Notes: generated by a model from the sequence alone, not told the origin. Numbered from the stretch's first letter, positions 37,445-46,399 are shown. The stretch is DNA of 64,000 nucleotides from Winogradskyella algicola (GCF_005869935.1 NZ_SZQF01000005.1:1-64000); one strand, 5' to 3'. Program-made: numbers and translations.

Positions 37445-38770
37445 ATGAAGAAACTAGCATTACACTGGAAGATTATTATAGGAATGATTCTGGGAATTAT
37501 TTTCGGATTCATCATGAATGCTGTGAGTGGTCAGCAATTTGTTACAGATTGGGTAGCACCTTTTGGAACAATATTTATTAATCTTTTAAAATTAATCGCT
37601 GTTCCTTTGATATTAGCATCATTAATAAAAGGTATCTCAGATTTAAAAGACATTTCTAAAATTAGAGATATGGGTTTGCGCACTATCACCATCTATATTG
37701 GCACAACTTTGGTCGCCATTATTATAGGATTGTCCATAGTGAATGCTGTACAACCTGGAACTGGTATGCCAGAAGATACCATTGAGAAAATAAAGGAAAA
37801 ATACGAAAATGATGCAGGTGTTACAGATAAGTTAACCAAAGCTAGTGCCCAAAAGGATGCAGGTCCGCTTCAAGCTTTGGTTGATATTTTTCCAAGTAAT
37901 ATCTTTCAAGCCATGGGTGAGGCAAAAATGTTACAGGTTATATTTTTTGCGCTATTTGTAGGAATTTGTTTGCTTTTAATTGGTGATGAGAAAGCCAAAC
38001 CCATGATAGATATTTTTGATTCGCTCAATGAAGTCGTCATGAAAATGGTAGACCTGATTATGTTGTTTGCGCCTTATGCAGTATTTGCGCTTATGGCAAA
38101 TGTTATTATTGCATTTGATGATACCGAAATATTATTGAAACTACTTCAATATGCATTATGTGTTGTGGTAGGTTTGTTATTAATGATTTGTTTCTATCTG
38201 CTATTAGTGAAGATTTTTACAAAAAAATCGCCAATGTGGTTTCTTAATAAAATTAGTCCGGCTCAGTTATTAGCATTTTCAACAAGTAGTAGTGCAGCTA
38301 CACTTCCTGTAACTATGGAGCGTGTTGAAGAACATCTCGGTGTAGACAAAGAAGTTTCTGGTTTTGTTTTGCCAGTTGGCGCAACTGTTAATATGGATGG
38401 AACTAGTTTATACCAAGGTATAGCGGCAGTGTTTATTATGCAAGTTATTTGGCCCGAAGGGTTAACCTTTACTAATCAGTTGGTTATTGTATTAACAGCG
38501 CTATTAGCATCAATTGGTAGTGCAGCGGTACCAAGTGCAGGTATGGTGATGTTGGTGATAGTTTTAGAGTCGATTGGTTTTCCTGCTGAACTACTTCCCA
38601 TAGGACTCGCGTTAATATTTGCAGTAGACAGACCGTTAGATATGTGTAGAACAGTAGTAAATGTTACTGGAGATGCTACTGTCTCTATGATGGTTGCTAA
38701 ATCTTTAGGTAAACTTCATGACGACCCTAAGCCGAAGGAATGGGATGATAATTATAAAAAAGTAAAATAA
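37445..38770 (+). CDS. Dicarboxylate/amino acid:cation symporter
   Basis: A 441-aa DAACS (GltP/GltT) family protein with about eight transmembrane helices and two re-entrant loops. Signature motifs: FSTSSSAATLPVTMERVEE (HP1), PVGATVNMDGTSLYQG (TM7), SIGSAAVPSAGMVML (HP2) and DRPLDMCRTVVNVTGDA (TM8, substrate Asp/Arg region). It imports glutamate, aspartate or C4-dicarboxylates with Na+ or H+. A hairpin (37421-37438) just upstream of the ATG may hide the ribosome site. Confidence 0.93.
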   Translation: MKKLALHWKIIIGMILGIIFGFIMNAVSGQQFVTDWVAPFGTIFINLLKLIAVPLILASLIKGISDLKDISKIRDMGLRTITIYIGTTLVAIIIGLSIVNAVQPGTGMPEDTIEKIKEKYENDAGVTDKLTKASAQKDAGPLQALVDIFPSNIFQAMGEAKMLQVIFFALFVGICLLLIGDEKAKPMIDIFDSLNEVVMKMVDLIMLFAPYAVFALMANVIIAFDDTEILLKLLQYALCVVVGLLLMICFYLLLVKIFTKKSPMWFLNKISPAQLLAFSTSSSAATLPVTMERVEEHLGVDKEVSGFVLPVGATVNMDGTSLYQGIAAVFIMQVIWPEGLTFTNQLVIVLTALLASIGSAAVPSAGMVMLVIVLESIGFPAELLPIGLALIFAVDRPLDMCRTVVNVTGDATVSMMVAKSLGKLHDDPKPKEWDDNYKKVK

Positions 38771-38831
38771 GTTTGCTAATTATAATTTCATTAAATTAGA
38801 CAGTCCATTAACCAACAATACATAGATTTAG

Positions 38832-39869
38832 ATGAATATTTGCTTTATAATGTATCCTTGGGACAAAGTAGATCCCGAAAATGATACTAGTCTTGCCTTG
38901 ATAAAAGAGTGCTCTAAAAGAGGTCATGGCGTAGCCATGTGCACTCCAGCCAACTTAACAATTAGAGATAGTGTTACTAATGCTTTTTGTAATGTTATTG
39001 GTAGAATGGATAAGGTGCCCTCAACCCTCAAATCATTCTATAATAAAGTGAAATTAAGAGAAGAAATGCTGCCGCTAGCAGGATTTGATGCTATTTTTTT
39101 TAGAGCAAATCCACCTTTAGATCCCATAATGCTCAATTTTTTGGATTCAGTAAAAGATGATGTATTCATTATAAATTCTTTAGAAGGCATGCGTGAGGCC
39201 AATAATAAGCTATATACTGCTGCATTTGGAGATGCGCACAGTAATATCATTCCTAATACGCATGTTTCAAAAAATAAAAAGTATTTGGTGCGTCAGATTA
39301 AGGAATCTAAGGCAGATAAAATGATTATAAAACCTCTAAATGGATTTGGAGGTTCAGGAGTTATTCTGATAGAAAAGTCAGCTATGAGCAATATTAATTC
39401 GCTTTTAGATTTCTATATATCTAATTCCGATGGCACTTCTAACTATGTCATCTTACAAGATTATATTGAAGGCGCTGACCAAGGCGATGTAAGGATTTTA
39501 ATGCTGAATGGAGAGCCTGTTGGTGCTATGAAACGTGTTCCTGGTTCTGACGATCATCGTTCTAACGTCTCAGCAGGAGGGAGCGTACAAAAGCATACAC
39601 TTACTAAGGCAGAGAAGGCACTATGCAAACAAATAGGACCAAAACTGGTTAAAGATGGTTTATACTTTGTGGGTATAGATGTTATTGGAGGTAAATTGGT
39701 TGAAGTTAATGTAATGTCGCCAGGCGGAATTACCTACATCAATAAAGTGTACAAGAATAAGATTAAGGTTGAAGAAAAGGTTATTGACTTCTTAGAAAGT
39801 AAGGTGCTAGATCAACTTCAAGCTTTTGACAGACGTACAAGGCTTCGTAAGGCGGTTGATGAAGCTTGA
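38832..39869 (+). CDS. GshB-like ATP-grasp ligase
   Basis: A 345-aa protein aligned by eye along its whole length to prokaryotic glutathione synthase: FFRANPPLDPIM (E. coli RKDPPFD), INSLEGMREANNKLYTA, ATP-grasp IIKPLNGFGGSGVILI, GDVRILMLNGEPVGA, NVSAGGSV and FVGIDVIGGKLVEVNVMSP. The segment after NVMSP reads GGITYINKVY where E. coli GshB has a CIREI-type sequence, so substrate choice may differ. No gshA is adjacent. Downstream genes encode a TerB-like protein, an amidohydrolase and a DUF1704 peptidase, so ligation of amino acids to something other than gamma-glutamylcysteine is plausible. Confidence 0.85.
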   Translation: MNICFIMYPWDKVDPENDTSLALIKECSKRGHGVAMCTPANLTIRDSVTNAFCNVIGRMDKVPSTLKSFYNKVKLREEMLPLAGFDAIFFRANPPLDPIMLNFLDSVKDDVFIINSLEGMREANNKLYTAAFGDAHSNIIPNTHVSKNKKYLVRQIKESKADKMIIKPLNGFGGSGVILIEKSAMSNINSLLDFYISNSDGTSNYVILQDYIEGADQGDVRILMLNGEPVGAMKRVPGSDDHRSNVSAGGSVQKHTLTKAEKALCKQIGPKLVKDGLYFVGIDVIGGKLVEVNVMSPGGITYINKVYKNKIKVEEKVIDFLESKVLDQLQAFDRRTRLRKAVDEA

Positions 39870-39931
39870 GTTTTATCTGCTAATTATATAGCGAAAAATT
39901 AATCCGAAAAACTTATTTTCAAGATAAAAGT

Positions 39932-40267
39932 ATGAAAACAATCGACTGGACGAGAGACGAACTTGTGGCATATATTTTATTATTTGCTGCAAACTCAGAC
40001 TTTAAAGAAAACAATAAAGAACGCAATGTCATTATTTCTAAAGTAGATATGAAAACCTTTTCAGAAATTCATGAAGAGTTTGATAAGGATAACGACTACC
40101 AAGGCATTCAAAAAATAATGACTAGTCTTACACAGCATAATTACGATAGAGAAGATGTAGAAATCCTTCTAGAGGATATAAAAACGCTGTTTTTTTCAGA
40201 TGGCGATTTTAATATTAATGAACGCATTATGCTGAAATCTTTAGAACGACTCTTCAAGACTTTATAA
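39932..40267 (+). CDS. Small acidic helical protein, TerB-like
   Basis: A 111-aa soluble protein. Helices with acidic residues at TerB-like positions are visible (LLFAANSDFKENNKERNVI; ETLFFSDGDFNINERIML-type end with DGDFNINE), as in TerB domains, which bind metal. It starts 62 nt after the ligase gene; its TAA overlaps the next ATG by 1 nt, so it is coupled to the amidohydrolase. TerB assignment is by pattern and moderate. Confidence 0.7.
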   Translation: MKTIDWTRDELVAYILLFAANSDFKENNKERNVIISKVDMKTFSEIHEEFDKDNDYQGIQKIMTSLTQHNYDREDVEILLEDIKTLFFSDGDFNINERIMLKSLERLFKTL

Positions 40268-41097
40268 TGGAGCGACTTTCAATAAATGCTATTGTAGCTA
40301 AAATAGAAACAGAAGAAACATTTCATGCAGTTTCTGATGATTATTCTTTTACTTTAAAAGTAGATGATTATGTGCCTTATGTATGCGGAGCAGTACACGA
40401 TGGACACCAATTTAGACAAGACCTTTGGGATAATTGCTTGCACTCAGCGTATGATAGGTGGTATGAAGAAGATCCTGAAACCAAAAACATGGTTATTTCT
40501 CATCCCATACTAATTTCTGGTTGCGATTCACGTTTCGAATATGATCTTAATAGAGATCCAAGCAACGCCGTTTTTGATACTGCTTGGGGAAAACAACTTT
40601 GGAAGCATCCTTTACCAAAAACCGAAAAAACCAAAAGTCTGCAGAAGCATGCTAATTTTTATAAAATTGTAAAAGCATTAATCTCCAAGATTGAAGAAAA
40701 GTTTGGTGTGTGCATAGTTTACGATATGCATAGTTATAATTGGCAACGTTGGGATAGGGAAGTGCCAACATGGAATTTAGGAACCTCTAATATTGATAAC
40801 AATCGCTTTGGTGAAGAAGTGGAATCTTGGCGATGTATGCTAGAAAGTATCGAGTTGCCTAATGATATAAAGCAAACCGCCAAGATTAACGATACTTTTC
40901 AAGGAAATGGATATTTCTTAAAATTCATTACCAATACTTTTGAAAATACTTTAGTTTTGGCAACCGAAATAGCTAAGGTGTATTGCGATGAATATAAACA
41001 GATAATTTATCCCGAAGTTGTTGCTGCTGTAGAACAGCAATTAAAGACACTTATACCGAAGCATGCAGACGAATTTTACACAAAGTTTAAGGCCTAA
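40267..41097 (+). CDS. N-formylglutamate amidohydrolase family protein
   Basis: A 276-aa FGase-family zinc amidohydrolase. Motifs: VCGAVHDGHQFR (metal His-x3-His region), SGCDSRFEYDLNR (Arg and Tyr for substrate carboxylate), VYDMHSYNW (metal and catalytic Asp/His) and GTSNIDNNRFGEE. The classic enzyme frees glutamate from N-formylglutamate in histidine degradation, but no hut genes are here. Start and stop both overlap neighbours by 1 nt (40267 and 41097), so it is locked into the ligase/peptidase operon and may act on an N-acyl or gamma-glutamyl product made there. Confidence 0.85.
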   Translation: MERLSINAIVAKIETEETFHAVSDDYSFTLKVDDYVPYVCGAVHDGHQFRQDLWDNCLHSAYDRWYEEDPETKNMVISHPILISGCDSRFEYDLNRDPSNAVFDTAWGKQLWKHPLPKTEKTKSLQKHANFYKIVKALISKIEEKFGVCIVYDMHSYNWQRWDREVPTWNLGTSNIDNNRFGEEVESWRCMLESIELPNDIKQTAKINDTFQGNGYFLKFITNTFENTLVLATEIAKVYCDEYKQIIYPEVVAAVEQQLKTLIPKHADEFYTKFKA

Positions 41098-42257
41098 TGT
41101 CCCAGATTAAGACTACAGAAGAGTTTCAAGATTTATTTGATATTGATGCTAATCTTAACAGGTTGGTAAAGAACATTGAACTACTCAATTATATCAACCC
41201 TCAGAATATTGCTGCAGAAAAGAAAAAGTTCTATTCAGCAAAATTTAATTACGAGCCAGAGTTTAATTATCCAAAAATGCGATTTAATGGTTACAAATTA
41301 CATCGCTTATTTTTTTCGCAACGTTTAGAACGTATAGAAGATGAAGACATTAGGCAATTATATGAAGACATTATTTACGAATATTCTGGTTTAATAGAAT
41401 GTATAGAAACTATTGGTCAAGGTCGTAAGTTTTATTTTAATAGTCTTAAGAGTTTTGGTACTCCAACAGAAAAAGATATTGAAAACGCAAAGTTTATTCT
41501 ACGCTTTGATGATTCTGAGTTTGATGAGGAAATGCTCCCTATGTATAACGCGAGTGAAGCTAGAGATTATTTTGCTGAATTTTCTAAGCGCTACGATTTT
41601 AAATACAACATAAAGATTTCTAATAATCTTTCTGCAGCTGCCATGGTTTTGAATAATACGCAAACTTTAGTACTAAGAAAAAGTCATAAATACAGTTTAA
41701 ATCAGCTTAAAGTATTAACAAATCACGAGATTGGAGTACATATGGTAACGACTTTTAATGCACTAGAACAGCCATTAAAAATATTTTCTAATGGTTTACC
41801 AAACAATGTTGAAACTCAAGAAGGTTTGGCAGTGTATTCTGAATTTATGAGCGGTTGCTTAACTATTGAACGGTTAAAAGAGTTGGCATTTAGGGTTATT
41901 GCTGTAGACAGCCTAAATAAAGGGTATAATTTTGCTGACACATTCCATTTGTTACACAACCAACATAAGCTAAATCGAGATAAAGCCTTTGCAATTACAT
42001 TAAGAGTACACAGAGGTGGTGGATTTACAAAGGATCATCTATACCTTAAAGGCATTAGAAATATTTACAAATACGCTAAAGCTGGAAATGATCTAGGTAT
42101 CTTGTTGACAGGTAAAGTCAGTCAGGAATACATACCGAATATGAACAAACTTATTGATTTGGGCTTAGCAGTTAAACCAAAGTATTTTACAGATGCTTAT
42201 GTGGTAAATGACAATACCAATCCCAACTTGGATTTTATTTTGAAGAGTCTTAAGTAA
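41097..42257 (+). CDS. DUF1704 (QEGLA motif) putative zinc carboxypeptidase
   Basis: A 386-aa protein of the family named flavohemoglobin expression-modulating QEGLA motif. The metal site is H210-E211-I-G-V-H215 (HExxxH) and the QEGLA glutamate is E242, in VETQEGLAVYSEF. The animal members of DUF1704 (MATCAP/TMCP) are tubulin tyrosine carboxypeptidases, so a C-terminal residue-trimming activity is predicted. C-terminal region has RVHRGGGFTKDHLYL. Start overlaps the amidohydrolase stop by 1 nt. Last gene of the operon. Confidence 0.85.
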   Translation: MSQIKTTEEFQDLFDIDANLNRLVKNIELLNYINPQNIAAEKKKFYSAKFNYEPEFNYPKMRFNGYKLHRLFFSQRLERIEDEDIRQLYEDIIYEYSGLIECIETIGQGRKFYFNSLKSFGTPTEKDIENAKFILRFDDSEFDEEMLPMYNASEARDYFAEFSKRYDFKYNIKISNNLSAAAMVLNNTQTLVLRKSHKYSLNQLKVLTNHEIGVHMVTTFNALEQPLKIFSNGLPNNVETQEGLAVYSEFMSGCLTIERLKELAFRVIAVDSLNKGYNFADTFHLLHNQHKLNRDKAFAITLRVHRGGGFTKDHLYLKGIRNIYKYAKAGNDLGILLTGKVSQEYIPNMNKLIDLGLAVKPKYFTDAYVVNDNTNPNLDFILKSLK

Positions 42258-42633
42258 AAACCTCAAAGCTAAATACTTTCTATCCTTATTTTAAGATACC
42301 TAAAAGAAGTTAGACATATTTCTTTAAGGAATTTAACTTGTTCCTAACTAACAGAAGTTAGGGTTAAACTGAAAATTATCTTGCCTTGAGGCTTAAAATT
42401 ACTAAGATTAAAACCATTAACTTAAAAAAGCTCGCAACCAAAAGTATCTTAAACTATGTTTTTAGAAAACCAATATTTAGTAAGATTTTGCTTTCAGTAA
42501 GTAAATGGTGTTTCTCAATGAGTATGCTATCATGTCATAGAAGATATGTGCATTTTTAACATTTAGAACAATAATAATGGGTTTATATCGAGTTTTTTTA
42601 ATTAGACAAAGTTGATTGTTTTATTTTTGAGTA
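42258..42633. other. Intergenic region after the DUF1704 gene
   Basis: About 375 nt with no ORF that looks real on either strand and no terminator directly after 42257. A candidate promoter and small RNA follow at 42622-42762. Confidence 0.5.
42622..42629 (+). promoter_or_regulatory. Candidate -7 box for an orphan transcript
   Basis: TATTTTTG (TAnnTTTG) in an intergenic region, 101 nt before an intrinsic terminator and far from any plus-strand gene start. Confidence 0.35.
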
Positions 42634-42762
42634 AACAAATTGTGCTATTAACCAATTCGAATTTCCCTCAAAACGAATTGAATTTTGTTTGAGTTAAATT
42701 AGTTTTAAGTAAGTTGTTAATTTAAAGAAGGCCTTTTAGAATTTATTTTAAAAGGCTTTTTT
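42634..42762 (+). ncRNA. Candidate small RNA
   Basis: Between the -7 box at 42622 and the terminator at 42731 there is foldable sequence: an outer stem TTAAC/GTTAA (42648-42652 with 42693-42697) and an inner stem CAATTCG/CGAATTG (42653-42659 with 42674-42680). Length about 129 nt. No ORF of note. Not a known RNA family that I recognise. Confidence 0.3.
42731..42762 (+). terminator. Intrinsic terminator
   Basis: GCCTTTTA / TAAAAGGC stem (42731-42738 with 42749-42756), with further A-T pairing in the loop, followed by T6. It lies 470 nt beyond the DUF1704 stop, so it may end a separate transcript; in the other direction the U-run is weak. Confidence 0.7.
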
Positions 42763-43183
42763 ACATCAAGAATTTAGCTTTTAACTCGGGTGTAGGTATC
42801 ATACATGCATCTTTCTTTCCGTACCATTTGTATCGATTTTTAGCTACAAAGTCATAGACCCAATTTCTAATAAACGTAGGTACGAGAAAAAATATAGCCA
42901 TCAATTTTGTCGGAAAACTAAGTTGTTTTGCAACATGCAAAGCTGCGGTAGATTTATGATAAACCTTTTGCTCTGATGGATTATAAAGTAAAATAGAGTC
43001 TACTTTATTAGTGTCTATTTTAAATTGAGATGTTATAGACTTTCCAATATCGCTTTGGAGTGGTGCAAACAAGAACTTATTCTTTGTATCGCGTTTAATC
43101 ACATACAAAACACTGCTGTTGCAAAGGTTGCATACACCATCAAAAAGTATAAGTTGCTTATTTTTTGGCACATCGTTTACCAT
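42761..43183 (-). CDS. DCC1-like thiol-disulfide oxidoreductase family protein (DUF393)
   Basis: A 140-aa protein with the family signature ILFDGVCNLCNSSVLYV; the C-x-x-C pair is Cys18/Cys21, in a thioredoxin-like setting. DUF393 proteins are predicted redox proteins of unknown partner. A TATCTTTG -7 box lies at 43195-43188, only 4 nt before the ATG, so the mRNA may be leaderless. No other Met precedes the CxxC motif. Confidence 0.85.
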   Translation of the reverse strand: MVNDVPKNKQLILFDGVCNLCNSSVLYVIKRDTKNKFLFAPLQSDIGKSITSQFKIDTNKVDSILLYNPSEQKVYHKSTAALHVAKQLSFPTKLMAIFFLVPTFIRNWVYDFVAKNRYKWYGKKDACMIPTPELKAKFLM

Positions 43184-43187
43184 ATTG

Positions 43188-43195
43188 CAAAGATA
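43188..43195 (-). promoter_or_regulatory. Candidate -7 box for the DCC1-like gene
   Basis: Minus strand reads TATCTTTG (TAnnTTTG), 4 nt before the ATG; transcription would begin at or next to the start codon. Confidence 0.35.
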
Positions 43196-43243
43196 AGGTT
43201 TAGAACAGTTTTTGAGATTGGTATTAACAAGGTCTTAAGGCTA

Positions 43244-45409
43244 TTATTTTTTTGCCTGAACTAGCTCCAATAAATTAAGGCTTACGTTAGTTGTAAACAT
43301 ACCATAATTAACGATTGCTTTACCTTTTTCAATGTCTTCAATATTTCCTATTGCCTTTCCATCGTGCATTCGCACACGGTCTCCAACCTTTAATATTGGT
43401 TTTGGCTTTTCTACAACCACTTCTTTCTTTTTGACATCTTTCTTCTTTTTACGTATAACTTCGACTTTTTTTTCAGCCTCTTGTTTTATCTGCTTTTCTT
43501 TGGCTTTTTCAGCTCGCTTTTGTTTAGCAGACATTTTTTTACGCTTAGCATTTTCGATTTGTACTAGGCGAAATAACTCAGACATCAATTCTCGCTTTCG
43601 TTTATTTTCAAGAAATTTTTCTGCGAGATCGTTAACTTTTTGTCCGAGATAAATTAACCGTTGATTACTATCATACAATTCTTGAAAGCTTTCTAACTTC
43701 TTTTGAATCTTTTCATTAGTTGCTTCAAGTTTTTCAGCTTCAGAAAGCTTCTTTTTTTCGTTTTCTTTCAGAGAGCGCTCAGTACGTTCTAGCTTACTGC
43801 GCTCTTTTTGCAGTTTAGCAATTGTAGCATCAAACCTTACTTTGCCTCGTTCTATCTTCTTTTTTGATTTGTTGATTAAACTGTATGGAATACCATTTTT
43901 CTGCGCTACTTCAAAGGTAAAAGAACTTCCTGCTTGTCCTGTAACAAGCTTGTACATAGGTTCTAAACTCTTTTCATTAAAAAGCATATTGGCGTTTTGC
44001 ATGTGTGGCAATTCATTAGCCAATAATTTTAAGTTAGAGTAGTGAGTTGTAATTATTCCGAAAGCTTCACGTTCGTAAAAAACTTCCAAGAATGTTTCAG
44101 CTAAAGCACCACCAAGTTCAGGATCACTACCAGTACCAAATTCATCTATTAAAAAAAGCGTTTTTTTATTGACTTTCTTTAAGAAATAATTCATTTGTTT
44201 TAACCTATAGCTGTAAGTGCTGAGATGATTTTCGATGGATTGATTATCTCCAATATCACTCACTACACGATCAAAAAGACAAGCTACACTGCGCTCATGA
44301 ACAGTAATAAGCATACCGCTTTGCAACATAACTTGTAATAAACCAACCGTTTTTAGCGTAATACTTTTACCACCAGCATTTGGGCCAGAAATAACGATGA
44401 TTCTATTGTCACTAGATAACGCAACTGTCTGTGGAAAAGTTTTCTCACCTTTTTCATTATTTGTTAAATAGAGTAGTGGGTGATAGGCATCTTTTAAGAA
44501 CAGTTTGCGTTCACTGCTGATTTCTGGTAATATGGCATTCATGCTTCTAGCGTATTTAGCCTTTGCAGAAATGACATCTATCTTAGTTAAAAATGTTTGA
44601 TAATCGTTTAATAGTGGAAGAAAGAGCCTAATGTAATCAGTTAATTCCTTCAGAATTTTGATGACTTCTTCTTTTTCTTCGTATTCTAAATTGTTGAGTT
44701 CTCTGGTATATTGTAAGGTTGTTTCTGGTTCTATATAGACTATACTTCCAGTTTTACTACCTCCCATTATAGCACCTTTCACCTTTCTTCTGTACATTGC
44801 TTTTACTGCAAGCACACGTCTGTTATCTACAACAGACTCCCTAATGTCATCGAGGTAATCTAAGCCATGATATCTTGAAAGTGCTGATGAAAAACTACTA
44901 TTAATTTTTCCTTTAAGCTTACCGATTTCTTGTCTTAATGTAGAAAGCTGTGGTGATGCATTATCTTTAATATCCCCAAAACGATCTACAACAGCATCAA
45001 CCTGTTCTATAATAGCCGTAGTAACTTCAATATGAGTACTGTATTGATGTAATTTTGGATAGTATTCTTTAAACTTTTCTAAAAACTTAACAATTGCATT
45101 AGACGTTAGTGACATACTAACGAGCTTTTGCAAACTCGTCACTTCTAAATAAGTGTTTTCAATATTTAGAAGTTTAATTTCTTTTGAAATCGGATCAAAC
45201 CCATGATTAGGAATTCGGTTATCATTATCAAAAGAAGACAGGTACTCATTGACGTACTCTAGCTCACGCAGCAATTGTGTTTCAACCTCAATAGGTCGTA
45301 TATTTAATACAGCCTCTTTACCTAACGCTGTTATGGTGTGTTCGGAAATTTGTTCTAAAACCGTGAAAAACTCAAGGTCTTTCAGGGTTTTTTCATGAAT
45401 ACGTATCAT
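43244..45409 (-). CDS. mutS2: MutS2 family protein without Smr domain
   Basis: A 721-aa MutS-like ATPase. Core and clamp helices precede Walker A SGPNAGGKSITLKTVG (near residue 340), Walker B TLFLIDEFGTGSDPELGGAL and the ABC signature region; a long Lys/Glu coiled coil (about 515-650) follows. It ends after a KOW-like stretch (ILKVGDRVRMHDGKAIGNI) at ELVQAKK. The C-terminal Smr nuclease domain found in the roughly 780-aa MutS2 of Firmicutes is missing. MutS2 acts in recombination control and, in some bacteria, at collided ribosomes. A TAAATTTG box lies 24 nt upstream. Confidence 0.92.
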   Translation of the reverse strand: MIRIHEKTLKDLEFFTVLEQISEHTITALGKEAVLNIRPIEVETQLLRELEYVNEYLSSFDNDNRIPNHGFDPISKEIKLLNIENTYLEVTSLQKLVSMSLTSNAIVKFLEKFKEYYPKLHQYSTHIEVTTAIIEQVDAVVDRFGDIKDNASPQLSTLRQEIGKLKGKINSSFSSALSRYHGLDYLDDIRESVVDNRRVLAVKAMYRRKVKGAIMGGSKTGSIVYIEPETTLQYTRELNNLEYEEKEEVIKILKELTDYIRLFLPLLNDYQTFLTKIDVISAKAKYARSMNAILPEISSERKLFLKDAYHPLLYLTNNEKGEKTFPQTVALSSDNRIIVISGPNAGGKSITLKTVGLLQVMLQSGMLITVHERSVACLFDRVVSDIGDNQSIENHLSTYSYRLKQMNYFLKKVNKKTLFLIDEFGTGSDPELGGALAETFLEVFYEREAFGIITTHYSNLKLLANELPHMQNANMLFNEKSLEPMYKLVTGQAGSSFTFEVAQKNGIPYSLINKSKKKIERGKVRFDATIAKLQKERSKLERTERSLKENEKKKLSEAEKLEATNEKIQKKLESFQELYDSNQRLIYLGQKVNDLAEKFLENKRKRELMSELFRLVQIENAKRKKMSAKQKRAEKAKEKQIKQEAEKKVEVIRKKKKDVKKKEVVVEKPKPILKVGDRVRMHDGKAIGNIEDIEKGKAIVNYGMFTTNVSLNLLELVQAKK

Positions 45410-45433
45410 GAGGTTTTTTTAATTTTAGAATTG

Positions 45434-45441
45434 CAAATTTA
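45434..45441 (-). promoter_or_regulatory. Candidate -7 box for mutS2
   Basis: Minus strand reads TAAATTTG (TAnnTTTG), 24 nt before the mutS2 ATG at 45409. Confidence 0.4.
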
Positions 45442-45534
45442 GGTTAAAAGTAGCGATATGCCTAATGCCATGGAAAACTGATAATGTATAAAACAGCGTT
45501 AAAAAAGTGTTTTCTAATGATCCAGTCATCTTAT

Positions 45535-45570
45535 AAAAAAATCGCCTAAAACAGTTTAGACGATTTTTAA
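45535..45570 (-). terminator. Intrinsic terminator after the prohibitin-like gene
   Basis: AAAAATCGCCTAAA-ACAG-TTTAGACGATTTTT: 13-bp stem with one mismatch, A and T runs at both ends, 19 nt after the prohibitin-like stop. Confidence 0.85.
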
Positions 45571-45589
45571 ATATTAATGATAAACGCTT

Positions 45590-46399
45590 TTATTTTTGTT
45601 TATCATCGATAATTAATGGTGTTTGGCCATCGGTTACGATAATTTTAGCATTTGGTGAATTGCTAAGTTTTTCAAAAGCTTGGATTGCTCGCAAGCGAAG
45701 CAACAATTCATTTAGTCCAACGCTTAGTTCTTGATTGGCTTTTGCCTTTCCCTTCGCAGCTATTATATTTGCTTGTGCTTCACCGTCAGCTTCAATAAGT
45801 TTACGCTCATTTTCTAAACGCTCTCTTTCTAGTACAAATTGCATTTGTTGTGCTTGTTGTTCTGCGGTTAGTTTTTGTTCTATAGCCGTGGATAACGATT
45901 GAGGGAGAACGATCCGTTTCATCAATACTTGCTCAATTATAATACCTTTCTCTTCTAACGTTTGATTAATCATACTTTTAACTTCATCCTCTATAGAGGC
46001 TCTGTTACCTGTATGCATATCTTTTGCCATAAACCTCGCACTAACATCAGCTAATGCAGAACGAAAAACAGGAGCAATTAATTCTTGTTCGTAATTCATT
46101 CCAACATTTTCAAGTAAGTTAGTCACCTCACTCGATTTTACTCGATACAGAATTGACATTTCCGACCCAATGGTTAAGCCTTCTTTAGACGGTATATCCA
46201 AATTGATTTTAAGGTTAACAATTCGTGTTGGTATTTTAATGTAGGTTGCCACTAAAGGATTATAAATCCTAGCGGTTTGTGTGATAGGTTTTCCAATGAG
46301 TTTTCCTTGTCGACGCTTTACGGCAACTTCATCTTGGCGTACGACAACACACGAACTAAACAAAAACAGGAACAGGAATAAGTAATAGTAGACTTTCAT
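45590..46399 (-). CDS. Prohibitin/SPFH family lipoprotein
   Basis: A 269-aa SPFH-domain protein. The N-terminus is a lipoprotein signal (YYLFLFLFLFSSC; Cys17). The SPFH core runs about residues 20-190 (VAVKRRQGKLIGKP; MSILYRVKSSEVTNLLENV), with a helical Glu/Ala/Gln-rich tail (EQKLTAEQQAQQMQFVLERE) that would oligomerise. Family members form membrane-associated ring assemblies. The lipid anchor, instead of the usual transmembrane helix, suggests periplasmic facing. Monocistronic. Confidence 0.87.
   Translation of the reverse strand: MKVYYYLFLFLFLFSSCVVVRQDEVAVKRRQGKLIGKPITQTARIYNPLVATYIKIPTRIVNLKINLDIPSKEGLTIGSEMSILYRVKSSEVTNLLENVGMNYEQELIAPVFRSALADVSARFMAKDMHTGNRASIEDEVKSMINQTLEEKGIIIEQVLMKRIVLPQSLSTAIEQKLTAEQQAQQMQFVLERERLENERKLIEADGEAQANIIAAKGKAKANQELSVGLNELLLRLRAIQAFEKLSNSPNAKIIVTDGQTPLIIDDKQK

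Noticed and set aside
37327..37581. 84-aa plus-strand ORF across the aroC end and symporter start
   Set aside because: It is a frame shadow of both genes; the hairpin region adds a random join.
40267..41097. Amidohydrolase as a histidine-degradation enzyme
   Set aside because: No hut genes nearby, and it is overlapped on both sides by operon genes of a different theme.
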